64,000 bases of DNA, from positions 310,096 through 374,095 of the forward strand of contig NZ_LMSD01000040.1 of NCBI RefSeq assembly GCF_001428045.1. The letters run 5' to 3'. Positions 34,932 through 43,126 of this stretch are shown here, in pieces (positions within the stretch are counted from its first letter, which is position 1; each line of letters begins with the position of its first letter). Under the pieces are notes generated by a model. The model did not search any database, was not told the DNA's origin, and worked only from the letters and a program-made list of their open reading frames with translations. The translations under genes were made by a program, and so were the position numbers. This DNA comes from Paenibacillus sp. Soil750. GTDB taxonomy: Bacteria > Bacillota > Bacilli > Paenibacillales > NBRC-103111.

Positions 34932-35718
34932 TTTCATCAAACTAGTGCAAAATGAGGGCATTAAGATCTTCACCAAAATCGGAACTTGGGTGATGATTGC
35001 CTTCATTCCGATTCTTGTTATTGCAGTAGCCTTTCTCTGTAAGTATGCGAATCAAGACGAGCTTACCGTGAACAATGTGTGGGAGTTCTTAGACTTGTGC
35101 CTTTCCGCCATTCCAAATCTCATGGATATTGTCACATTGTTTACGATTATCGTTGCCGCGGGCATCGTAGCCTCCGAGTTCTCCGGCGGTACGATCAAAT
35201 TACTACTGATCCGGCCCTTCAGCCGCTCAACGATCTTACTTTCCAAGTTCGTGACCGTCCTATTGCTCGGGGTTGGCCTTATGCTATTACTTGTATTAAC
35301 CACTTTTCTTACAGGTGGCATGTTTTTCGGATTTGACGGTGCTTCCGAGCTTCATGCCGGGGCTGCGTTCTCGAATGTGGCTTACTCCTGGAAAGCTATC
35401 GGCTATAGCGGCATCGAAATGATCGTCATGGTCACACTAGCGTTCATGTTCTCTTCTGTTTTTCGTGCAAGTTCCATGGCCATCGGGATTTCCTTGTTCT
35501 TCTTATTGACCAGTGGGCAATTAGCCTACGTGCTTAAACAATTTGAATGGTCCAAATTTCTGATTTTTGCCAACACGAATTTGCTGAGTTATGTGGATGG
35601 CAAACCGCTCATAGCCAGTATGTCTTTATCTTTTTCCTTGATGATGTTGGCCTGTTATCAGCTGCTCTTCCTCGCTCTAGCTTGGTATGTGTTCGCGAAG
35701 CGTGATGTTTCTATATAA
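34924..35718 (+). CDS. ABC-2 type permease (BcrB-like)
   Basis: 264 residues from the ATG at 34924, 9 nt after GGAGG. About six membrane helices; a long first loop (CKYANQDELTVNNVWEF...), then FTIIVAAGIVASEFSGGTIKLLLIRPFSRSTIL split at 20, which is the conserved coupling helix of this permease group. Paralog of the permease at 51037-51981 (FTVIVAGDSLAGEF, GTIKLLLIRPANR). Works with the ATPase before it. Followed 70 bp later by a two-component system. Confidence 0.9.
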   Translation: MLNFIKLVQNEGIKIFTKIGTWVMIAFIPILVIAVAFLCKYANQDELTVNNVWEFLDLCLSAIPNLMDIVTLFTIIVAAGIVASEFSGGTIKLLLIRPFSRSTILLSKFVTVLLLGVGLMLLLVLTTFLTGGMFFGFDGASELHAGAAFSNVAYSWKAIGYSGIEMIVMVTLAFMFSSVFRASSMAIGISLFFLLTSGQLAYVLKQFEWSKFLIFANTNLLSYVDGKPLIASMSLSFSLMMLACYQLLFLALAWYVFAKRDVSI

Positions 35719-35788
35719 GCTACATCCGTTTCATTATGAGCGGACAAAGCAGTATACTGGAAGCATATGACATAAAGGTGGAAATGAC

Positions 35789-36487
35789 ATGGCTAATCAC
35801 ATTTTGCTTGTAGAAGATGACCCGGCAATTGCTGAAATGGTCCTGGGCCATTTAACCAAAGAGAGTCTCACCGTTCGACATGCCCCTGATGGGGAGGCGG
35901 CGCTGCGGCTCTTTGCCGAGGAAGCTTTTGATATGATACTGCTGGATCTGATGCTGCCTGGAGTCGATGGCATGGAAGTGCTGCGCAGGGTGCGGAGTGG
36001 AAGTACTGTGCCTGTGCTCATATTGTCCGCGAAAGATAGTGATGTTGAGAAAGCATTGGGTCTCGGCTTTGGAGCTGATGACTATTTGGCGAAGCCATTC
36101 TCCCTTATTGAGTTGTCAGCACGTGTAAAAGCAATTTTGCGGCGGGCTTCCCAATATGCCAGTCCTTCAGCACAGGCTGAGCACGCCCTCCTGCGCATTC
36201 ATGAGCTGACGCTTCATCCCGATGAGCATCTCGTGACCAAAAATGACACACCTCTCAATCTCACTGCGAAGGAACTTCTTATTTTAAAACTATTGATGTC
36301 CCATCCCAAACGCGCCTTCTCCAAGGAGCAAATCTATCGCTCAGTATGGAATGACGCTTATTATGACGATGTGAATGCGATTCAGGTCCATATTTCCCGC
36401 CTACGGGAGAAGATTGAGGACGATCCTGCGCACCCGCGTTACATTAAGACCGTATGGGGGATTGGTTACAAAATGGGGGATTTCTGA
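35789..36487 (+). CDS. OmpR-family response regulator
   Basis: 232 residues. REC domain with acidic pair E9-D10-D11, phosphoacceptor D53 in ILLDLMLPGVDG, conserved Ser/Thr and K in LILSAKDSD and DDYLAKPFS. C-terminal winged helix (about 130-232) with LTLHPDEHLV, LTAKELLILKLLM, and RLREKIEDDPAHPRYIKTV followed by WGIGYKM. Overlaps nothing; the kinase starts 1 nt after its stop. Probably controls the flanking ABC pairs. Confidence 0.93.
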   Translation: MANHILLVEDDPAIAEMVLGHLTKESLTVRHAPDGEAALRLFAEEAFDMILLDLMLPGVDGMEVLRRVRSGSTVPVLILSAKDSDVEKALGLGFGADDYLAKPFSLIELSARVKAILRRASQYASPSAQAEHALLRIHELTLHPDEHLVTKNDTPLNLTAKELLILKLLMSHPKRAFSKEQIYRSVWNDAYYDDVNAIQVHISRLREKIEDDPAHPRYIKTVWGIGYKMGDF

Positions 36488-36488
36488 T

Positions 36489-37424
36489 ATGGACATTGTG
36501 TGGCCTAGCCTGTGTATCCTTCTTGGAATAGTCATCTTCGTTCAATTGAAGATCAGAATCGACCAATCGCGTCATCTCCGCTATTTGCAAACGAAACTAA
36601 CCGATATTCTTGATCAGGAATCTTCAGAGAAGGTTCATCTCCATACCGATTCCACCCAGCTCCAACGCTTACTCATTGTCATAAACCGACTCCTCGATGC
36701 GAATCGCAAAGTGGAAGCTGACTATACTCGCAAGGAAAATGCGATCAAAAAGATGGTCGCCAACATGTCCCATGACTTGAAAACACCGCTTACGGTTGTG
36801 CTCGGCCTGACAGAAACACTCGTACATGACCACGCTGCCAGCGAGGAGGAGCGGAAGCGACTCTCCCTCAAGGTTCACGAAAGAACGCTCGACATCCTCA
36901 ATCTGACGAATCAGTTTTTCGATCTGGCGCGATTGGAATCAGGTGATCGACCTGTCCCTATATCCAAAATCAATCTGAGTGAGGCTTGCCGCAACGGCAT
37001 TCTTTTCTATTACGAATTAATTGAGTCACAAGGTCTCGAAGTCGATGTCACCATACCCGAAGATCCGATCTATGCGTATGGGAATACGGAGGCACTCGGA
37101 CGTGTGCTGCAAAATCTACTCTCCAACGCAATTCGTTATGGAAACGATGGCGGGATTATTGGCATCACGTTGCGACAAGACACCGACAGCGTCTATATCG
37201 ACGTGTGGGATCAAGGTAAGGGGATTAACGAGCGAGATCGCCAGAATGTCTTCGAGCGCCTTTACACGCTGGAGGATTCCAGAAACCAGACCTATCAGGG
37301 CAGCGGCCTAGGTCTCACGATTACGAAGCGGTTAGTTGAACTCATGGAAGGGAGTATTTCCCTGGACAGTATTCCTCATGTGAAGACCGTATTTACGGTC
37401 CGTTTTCCCACAATCCGCTTTTGA
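36489..37424 (+). CDS. Sensor histidine kinase with a minimal sensor
   Basis: 311 residues from the ATG at 36489 (GGGGGA 8 nt upstream, inside the regulator gene). One membrane helix (IVWPSLCILLGIVIFVQL) is followed at once by the cytoplasmic part: HisKA with H95 in NMSHDLKTPLTVVLGL, and HATPase boxes NLLSNAIRYG, VWDQGKGI and GSGLGLTITKRL. With almost no extracellular residues it should detect its signal through the membrane or through a partner, as kinases linked to antibiotic-exporting ABC transporters do. Confidence 0.9.
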   Translation: MDIVWPSLCILLGIVIFVQLKIRIDQSRHLRYLQTKLTDILDQESSEKVHLHTDSTQLQRLLIVINRLLDANRKVEADYTRKENAIKKMVANMSHDLKTPLTVVLGLTETLVHDHAASEEERKRLSLKVHERTLDILNLTNQFFDLARLESGDRPVPISKINLSEACRNGILFYYELIESQGLEVDVTIPEDPIYAYGNTEALGRVLQNLLSNAIRYGNDGGIIGITLRQDTDSVYIDVWDQGKGINERDRQNVFERLYTLEDSRNQTYQGSGLGLTITKRLVELMEGSISLDSIPHVKTVFTVRFPTIRF

Positions 37425-37439
37425 AAGGAACCTTATGTG

Positions 37440-38375
37440 ATGAGCCTTATTCTTCAAACGAAGCAATTGTCTAAAAGGTACAAAAAGACCGAAGTTGTCT
37501 CCAGAGTCAACATGCGCGTGCGTCGTGGCGAGATCTACGGGTTCCTCGGCCCGAATGGTGCGGGCAAAACAACGGTCATGCGTATGCTTACGAATCTAAT
37601 CCCGCCGACTAGCGGTGAAATTGAATTGTTCGGGGCTCCACTAACCCCCCACTCTTACGAAACGATGAAACGAATGGGCAGCATTATTGAGTATCCGATC
37701 TTCTATGACCATCTGACTGCACGTGCTAATCTGGAGCTGCACTGCGAATATATGGGCTATTACGATAAAACTGCTATACGTGAAACACTGGATCTCGTTG
37801 GACTGTCCGACAGTGGCAATAAACCCGTGAAGGATTTCTCACTTGGCATGAAGCAGCGTCTTGGCATTGGCCGGGCCATCTGTACGAAGCCCGAGTTGCT
37901 CATCCTCGATGAGCCCGTCAATGGCATGGATCCATCGGGTATTCGTGAAATCCGTGATCTATTTCGCATGTTGAGCAAGGAATTTGGCATGACGCTGCTC
38001 ATTTCCAGTCATATTTTACAGGAAATTGAGCAATTGGCTGATACAATCGGCGTCATTAACCATGGAAAGCTGCTCGAAGAGGTATCCATGGAACAGGTTC
38101 GTGGACGGCATAACGAGTATACAGAAATTGTCGTGACGGATGTGCCGCGGGCTGTGCTAGTCCTGGAAGATAAGCTGGCTATCGTTAATTATAAAATTAT
38201 GGACCACAGCACCATACGCATCTATGATCCTCGTCTTGCCCCTGTAGAGCTGAATCGCTTACTTGTGCAGCATGAGATTGGCGTCGAGGCGCTGAACAAA
38301 AAGACCCGCTCGCTCGAAGACTATTTCCTCGGGGTCATCGAAGGAGGAAACCATGATGCTATGGAAGCTCATTAA
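37440..38375 (+). CDS. ABC transporter ATPase (BcrA type)
   Basis: About 311 residues. Start at ATG 37440 (AAAGGAA 9 nt upstream); a GTG three bases earlier is equally possible. Walker A GFLGPNGAGKTTVMRML, GSIIEYPIFYDHLTARANL, signature FSLGMKQRLGIGRAI, Walker B LLILDEPVNGMDPSGIRE, H-loop ISSHILQEIEQ. A C-terminal extension of about 90 residues follows. The BcrA-type EYPIFY element suggests peptide-antibiotic resistance; the substrate is unproven. Overlaps the next permease by 23 bp. Confidence 0.92.
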   Translation: MSLILQTKQLSKRYKKTEVVSRVNMRVRRGEIYGFLGPNGAGKTTVMRMLTNLIPPTSGEIELFGAPLTPHSYETMKRMGSIIEYPIFYDHLTARANLELHCEYMGYYDKTAIRETLDLVGLSDSGNKPVKDFSLGMKQRLGIGRAICTKPELLILDEPVNGMDPSGIREIRDLFRMLSKEFGMTLLISSHILQEIEQLADTIGVINHGKLLEEVSMEQVRGRHNEYTEIVVTDVPRAVLVLEDKLAIVNYKIMDHSTIRIYDPRLAPVELNRLLVQHEIGVEALNKKTRSLEDYFLGVIEGGNHDAMEAH

Positions 38376-39036
38376 GCTGGAACTGAAGAAAACGAAGTGG
38401 CGGGGACTTTTACTTAGCGCCGTGATCACCAATCTCATGGTAGCGCTATGGGTCATAGGTAGCGATGTACCTAATAATGAAATCATAAGCTATGACCGAG
38501 CTTTCCAGAGCATTATGAACTATGCCGGGATTACCTTCATTATTTTCGGTTCCGTACTAATGTCCCGAATGGTCATTGACGAGTATCGGAACAAAACGAT
38601 TACCCTTCTCTTCGCCTACCCCGTGCCTCGTAAACAGGTATTCTTGGCCAAATTGATCATTATCGGGGCTTGGACCTTCGCTACGGTGCTATTCAACAAT
38701 GTTTTCGTGTTGCTCTCACTTCTATTCTTCAATTCGCATAACCATTACATTACCGAAACGCTAACCAACGACCGGCTTATGAAAGAAGCGATTCGCATCC
38801 TGATTTTCGCTTTTGCATGTGGGAGCGTGTCGCTAATTCCGCTCTATTTCGGCATGATTCGGAAGACAATGCCTGCCTTAATCGTGAGTTCATTCTTTCT
38901 ATCTAACGCTACGATGGTTATTGTCAATAACATCTCCGTCGAGGATAGCTACGGAAAATACTTAACGGCAGCCTTGCTGTGCTTCACGCTCGGGGTTCTT
39001 ATGGCCTACGCGGGCGTGCGGAGGAGTCAGTTGTAG
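38353..39036 (+). CDS. ABC-2 type permease (BcrB-like)
   Basis: 227 residues; six hydrophobic segments, among them GLLLSAVITNLMVALWVIG, YAGITFIIFGSVLMSRMVI, LIIIGAWTFATVLFNNVFVLL, ILIFAFACGSVSLIPLYFG and the C-terminal LTAALLCFTLGVLMAYAGV. The coupling motif EYRNKTITLLFAYPVPRKQVF is the BcrB/LanE type. GGAGG 5 nt before the ATG. Last gene of the ABC-TCS-ABC module; a terminator follows. Confidence 0.88.
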   Translation: MMLWKLIKLELKKTKWRGLLLSAVITNLMVALWVIGSDVPNNEIISYDRAFQSIMNYAGITFIIFGSVLMSRMVIDEYRNKTITLLFAYPVPRKQVFLAKLIIIGAWTFATVLFNNVFVLLSLLFFNSHNHYITETLTNDRLMKEAIRILIFAFACGSVSLIPLYFGMIRKTMPALIVSSFFLSNATMVIVNNISVEDSYGKYLTAALLCFTLGVLMAYAGVRRSQL

Positions 39037-39061
39037 GCTGGCTTTTCAAACATTACCCTTT

Positions 39062-39104
39062 AGAGCCCGTATCTGAGCGCTCCTCGCTTTGATAGGGCTT
39101 TTTT
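39062..39104 (+). terminator. Terminator of the ABC-TCS-ABC module
   Basis: GAGCCCGTATC pairs with GATAGGGCT (one bulge) around an inner GCG/CGC hairpin; TTTTTT follows. Confidence 0.78.
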
Positions 39105-39172
39105 CACTACATATGAACTGCATGATGTCCATCTATCTGTACAAACTAGGACAAACAACCAAATTTATCAGT

Positions 39173-39220
39173 TTGACAGTACTTTATCAGTGCTTCTATA
39201 ATAGTTCGTATACGAATTAT
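39173..39220 (+). promoter_or_regulatory. Promoter and palindromic operator of the marR-emrB operon
   Basis: TTGACA (39173-39178), 18 nt, TATAAT (39197-39202). Immediately downstream, overlapping the start site, is the perfect palindrome TTCGTATACGAA (39205-39216); with flanks ATAG/TTAT it extends to 20 bp with one mismatch pair. Position fits autorepression by the MarR regulator. Confidence 0.9.
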
Positions 39221-39255
39221 TCGCCCACGAAATTTAATTGAAGGAATGAATGAAC

Positions 39256-39717
39256 ATGGACGATCAGCAGCAACAGCGTACTCTTGAAATCATTCGGTCC
39301 GCACGAGAGGTCAAACAAGCCTTCCACCAGGTGATGAGTAAAGCTTACCAGCATTTAAATATCACACCGATTCAATCATTCGTCCTTCGAAAGCTGAGTG
39401 AGAAACCTGGCATCACCCTATCGGAGCTAGCCGAATGTATTCAATTGGGCAAAAGCACGACGAGCGGCATTATCGATCGCATGGTCAGAGATCAACTGGT
39501 ATCCCGCGAACAATCCAGCACTGACCGCCGTTCGGTCACCCTTAAACTGCTAGACAAGGGCGAGCTGTTGCTTCAACGCGTGCGAGAAAACCAAGTGGAG
39601 CGCATGTCTCCGCTCTTGCAAATGTCCGATGATGAAATCGACAGTTTGCTTCGTATTCACCAAAAAATTGTGCGCATCCTGCACCAAGAACTGGAGGAAG
39701 ATTCTACGTATGAGTAA
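39256..39717 (+). CDS. MarR-family repressor
   Basis: About 153 residues from the ATG at 39256 (GAAGGA 10 nt upstream); the ATG at 39250 is only 4 nt from that site. Winged helix with ITLSELAECIQLGKSTTSGII as recognition helix region (split here at 20: positions about 58-78), wing REQSSTDRRSVTLKLLDKG including the conserved DRR. N- and C-terminal helices for dimerisation. No cysteine is present, so thiol sensing of the OhrR kind is unlikely. The stop overlaps the pump gene by 8 bp. Confidence 0.92.
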   Translation: MDDQQQQRTLEIIRSAREVKQAFHQVMSKAYQHLNITPIQSFVLRKLSEKPGITLSELAECIQLGKSTTSGIIDRMVRDQLVSREQSSTDRRSVTLKLLDKGELLLQRVRENQVERMSPLLQMSDDEIDSLLRIHQKIVRILHQELEEDSTYE

Positions 39718-41182
39718 TGCCGTCACGAATACCCTACGAAGAGGCCCAATTGTTGCCTCCCTGCTGATCGCGGCTTTTGTCGCCCTATTAGCTCAAACCT
39801 TGTTGAATGTCGCCTTGCCGAGCATGATGAAGGATTTGAATGTCAATGAAAACACCATTCAATGGTTGATCAATGGTTATATGCTCGCGAACGGTGTTCT
39901 CGTTCCAATCAGTGCCTTTCTCATTTCTCGCTTTACGACGCGAAATCTATTCTTAGCAGCATCCGGATTCTTCGCACTTGGCACCATCATTTGTGCCTTC
40001 TCCCCAGGCTTTAGCCTTTTATTAACCGGGCGTCTCGTTCAGGCGGTTGGTGCTGGTATTCTCATGCCGCTGATGACGATCGTGTTCCTAACGATTTTCC
40101 CTGTTGCGGAACGTGGGAAAGCCATGGGTCTTATGGGTCTTGCCATGATCTGTGCGCCTGCCATCGGACCGACATTATCTGGCTGGGTCGTTGAGCATCA
40201 TTCCTGGCGTGTGCTGTTCTACATCATTTTGCCATTATCCTTATTTGCATTGATTTTCGGCGCTTTTTCCATGAAAAATGTGATCAAAACGTCTACACCT
40301 AAATTCGATATTCTTGGCGTTATTTTCTCTACTCTCGGCTTCGGTGGTTTGTTATACGGATTTAGTGATGCTGGATCCGATGGTTGGGGCAGCGCCACTG
40401 TTGTTAGTTGCTTAATTATTGGTACCGTAGCCTTGCTTCTATTCGTATGGCGTGAGCTTAAAATAGAAAAACCACTTCTCGAGCTTCGCGTGTTCAAATA
40501 CAGCATGTTCTCCTTAACCACTGTCATTAATGTCATCATTACGATGGCGATGTTTTCTGCAATGGTCTTGCTGCCGATCTTCTTGCAAAATATCCGTGGA
40601 TTCTCACCGTTGGATTCTGGACTATTGCTTCTGCCTGGTGCTATCCTGATGGGCATAATGTCCCCTGTGACGGGTATTATTTTTGACAAAATCGGAGGAC
40701 GTTGGCTGGCTGTTATCGGTTTGACGATTACAACGATTACAACTTACGAATTCAGTCACCTTACAGTTGATTCTACGTATTCCCATCTCATGCTGATCTA
40801 CACCCTTCGGATGTTCGGGATGTCCATGCTGATGATGCCCATTCAAACAGCGGGCTTGAATCAACTGCCAAGACGTCTGAACGCGCATGGCTCGGCAATG
40901 TCCCAGACACTGCGAAATGTCGCGGGGGCGCTAGGTACAGCGCTGCTGGTTACAATTATGACGAATACAGCGACTTCCCACGCGAAAGACCTTGTTATTG
41001 CTGGCAAAATCGATCCCAAAGACGCGGCAGCTATGGCCGATGTTACGCATCATGCCACGGTATATGGGATCAATTTCTCCTTTGAAATCGCAACATGGAT
41101 GACACTCGCCGCGTTAGTGCTGGCCTTCTTTATCAGGAAGACTACCCCAGCCGAAGAACCTAATGTAGAAAAAGCTGCATAA
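39710..41182 (+). CDS. EmrB/QacA-type MFS multidrug transporter (DHA2)
   Basis: 490 residues from the ATG at 39710, 9 nt after GGAGG; reading frame open further upstream but inside marR. Fourteen membrane helices. Motif pattern ALLAQTLLNVALPSMMKDL in helix 1, QWLINGYMLANGVLVPISAF, motif C-like GLAMICAPAIGPTLSGWVV in helix 5, and NVAGALGTALLVTIM. Drug:proton antiport by family. Controlled with marR from one promoter. Confidence 0.93.
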   Translation: MSNAVTNTLRRGPIVASLLIAAFVALLAQTLLNVALPSMMKDLNVNENTIQWLINGYMLANGVLVPISAFLISRFTTRNLFLAASGFFALGTIICAFSPGFSLLLTGRLVQAVGAGILMPLMTIVFLTIFPVAERGKAMGLMGLAMICAPAIGPTLSGWVVEHHSWRVLFYIILPLSLFALIFGAFSMKNVIKTSTPKFDILGVIFSTLGFGGLLYGFSDAGSDGWGSATVVSCLIIGTVALLLFVWRELKIEKPLLELRVFKYSMFSLTTVINVIITMAMFSAMVLLPIFLQNIRGFSPLDSGLLLLPGAILMGIMSPVTGIIFDKIGGRWLAVIGLTITTITTYEFSHLTVDSTYSHLMLIYTLRMFGMSMLMMPIQTAGLNQLPRRLNAHGSAMSQTLRNVAGALGTALLVTIMTNTATSHAKDLVIAGKIDPKDAAAMADVTHHATVYGINFSFEIATWMTLAALVLAFFIRKTTPAEEPNVEKAA

Positions 41183-41200
41183 GGGTAAAATAGAACGACA

Positions 41201-41230
41201 AAAAAGGTCATCTGCAAAGATGACCTTTTT
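41201..41230. terminator. Bidirectional terminator between convergent genes
   Basis: Perfect 13-bp stem AAAAAGGTCATCT/AGATGACCTTTTT, loop GCAA. Confidence 0.93.
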
Positions 41231-41242
41231 GGCTATGTCTGA

Positions 41243-43024
41243 TTAGTTAATGAAATCTACATATTGCATTAATCGCTTCAACATAACAACGGCTTGAGCA
41301 CGACTTGCATTTGCAGAAGGCACCAAAGTTGTATCCGTCATTCCGGAAATTATTTTTGCTTCAATAGATTGTGATACAGCCACTTGAGCCCAACTGCTGA
41401 TGGAGCCTCTATCATCGAAACTTGCCAAAAATTTGCTAGATGTAGTGGGATCAGCGACTTTTTTTCCTGCTGCTTTAATAGCACTTGCGATCATAACCGC
41501 CATTTGTTCACGTGTGATCGTGTCGTTCGGTTTGAAACTATTATCTTCAAAACCACTGACTAGCTTAGCTTTTACTGCTGCACCTACAGAGCCAGCAAAC
41601 CAATCACTAGATATAACATCTGTAAAAGTTGCTGAAGCTGTATCCGAAGTTAATCCTAATGCTCGAACCAACAATGCTGTAAATTCCGCGCGGGTAATAT
41701 TATTATCCGGAGCAAAACTAGTGTCCGTAGCACCTTTGACGATTAGTTTATTTGCCATCAGCTCGATATCTGCTTTAGCCCAATGCTTGCTTACATCATC
41801 AAACGATTTAGTAGAAGAAAGTACAGTATAAATACTGTTTCCATTACGCTTAAAGGTGACTTTAGTAGAGCCGTCTGATTGCTTTTCAAACAACGCAGGC
41901 ACGAAAGAAAATTGCCCTGTCGTCGGATCGTAAAGGACTACTGTTGCATGGATTGCATCAATAGGAATCGTCAAAACAATAGTTCTATCAACATAAGTTG
42001 AACCAAAATTGTTCAATTCAACTGTTTTTCCATTTCCTTCTGCTGTAATTGAAAACTCAATTGCACTCCCTTGCTGGGAAGAAGAAATATCTTGAGCATC
42101 TGTTTTGATCTTTGCGTTGATGTCTTTATTAACTGTAGAGATGTGGATTTGAATGTTAATATTCGCACTTGTTGTGCCTAAACTTTGTGCTAGTGACGTA
42201 AAATCAATAATGCTAAGAGGTAGTGAATACTCTCCATCATTGGTTTGTAAAGAAATGATTGCATTAGGCATGGTAGTTGCAGCAGTAGCCAATACGGATA
42301 ATGAAATATTAAAAACGACTGCTTCATCCGTTGGGTTATTGAACGGGATAAAAACGATTGGAGCATCCCCATGGTTATCTTGGGCTGCCGCTTTCTTTAA
42401 TGCATCAATTAATGCTGGACCATCTTGTGTAACATTGTTTGTTACATGTCCTTTTGCATCTTTAGTTGGTTTAACTACATTTTTGCTGGTATCTACTTCT
42501 ACAGGCACAGCATTTGAACCAATTGGGGTTACGGTGTTGCTTTTTTCTGGTACGGTTACTCCTGGCCCTCCTGGCCCTCCTGCCCCTCCTGACCCTCCTG
42601 GTGTTACTGGTGTTACTGGGGTAGGAGGAGAAGCTACCGTGGCAGTAATTATTACATTAGTGATGTTAGTTCCAGCATGAAAGGTAATCGCCATTGAAGC
42701 AGTAGCACTTCCACCATTCACTTTAAAAGTAACAGGGTGGTCATTATTTTCCGAATAGGATCCTTGAACTAATAGTTGCGGTACCAATCCAGAACCACCA
42801 AAAGACCCATTCGAATTGATGGCAATCGTTCCAACGGTCTTACCATCTAATATAGCCTCTATCGACCCTGAAGCCGGCGCACCTGTTGTGGAAACGACTG
42901 AACCGGATACAGACATAGGTAAGCTAGGTGGAGTACTTTCATCTGCAAAAACTGGCATGGCTGAGAACAAAAACATGAAACATATCATGAAGACTGCTGA
43001 AAATTTCAAAGTCCTTTTTTTCAA
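41243..43024 (-). CDS. S-layer homology (SLH) surface protein
   Basis: 593 residues from a TTG at 43024 (GGCGG 7 nt upstream; the frame's earlier TTG at 43042 has no site). Signal peptide KKRTLKFSAVFMICFMFLFS...PVFA. Then an Ig-like carboxypeptidase-regulatory-type domain (about 30-125, VSGSVVSTTGAPASGSIEAI), a Pro/Gly linker (GGSGGAGGPGGPG), a large beta-rich region (about 165-405), and three SLH domains at about 410-593: DVSKHWAKADIELMA, DVISSDWFAGSVGAA, DRGSISSWAQVAV, each with a GFEDNSFKP-type turn and an ITRAE/ITREQ helix. SLH domains bind pyruvylated wall polymer. Base composition is more AT-rich than its neighbours. Confidence 0.93.
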   Translation of the reverse strand: MKKRTLKFSAVFMICFMFLFSAMPVFADESTPPSLPMSVSGSVVSTTGAPASGSIEAILDGKTVGTIAINSNGSFGGSGLVPQLLVQGSYSENNDHPVTFKVNGGSATASMAITFHAGTNITNVIITATVASPPTPVTPVTPGGSGGAGGPGGPGVTVPEKSNTVTPIGSNAVPVEVDTSKNVVKPTKDAKGHVTNNVTQDGPALIDALKKAAAQDNHGDAPIVFIPFNNPTDEAVVFNISLSVLATAATTMPNAIISLQTNDGEYSLPLSIIDFTSLAQSLGTTSANINIQIHISTVNKDINAKIKTDAQDISSSQQGSAIEFSITAEGNGKTVELNNFGSTYVDRTIVLTIPIDAIHATVVLYDPTTGQFSFVPALFEKQSDGSTKVTFKRNGNSIYTVLSSTKSFDDVSKHWAKADIELMANKLIVKGATDTSFAPDNNITRAEFTALLVRALGLTSDTASATFTDVISSDWFAGSVGAAVKAKLVSGFEDNSFKPNDTITREQMAVMIASAIKAAGKKVADPTTSSKFLASFDDRGSISSWAQVAVSQSIEAKIISGMTDTTLVPSANASRAQAVVMLKRLMQYVDFIN

Positions 43025-43087
43025 GTTAATTCCGCCTTTCAAATGAAATGCTTTTTAACAAATACAATGAACGCATCAACATCAAAT

Positions 43088-43115
43088 AAAAAAGGGGCAC
43101 ACTAGAATGTACCCC
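43088..43115 (-). terminator. Terminator of the large surface-protein gene
   Basis: Reverse strand GGGGTACA/TGTGCCCC 8-bp stem (one G-T), 6-nt loop, then TTTTTTATTTG. It separates the surface protein from the SLH gene. Confidence 0.85.
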
Positions 43116-43126
43116 ACTGTATTAGA

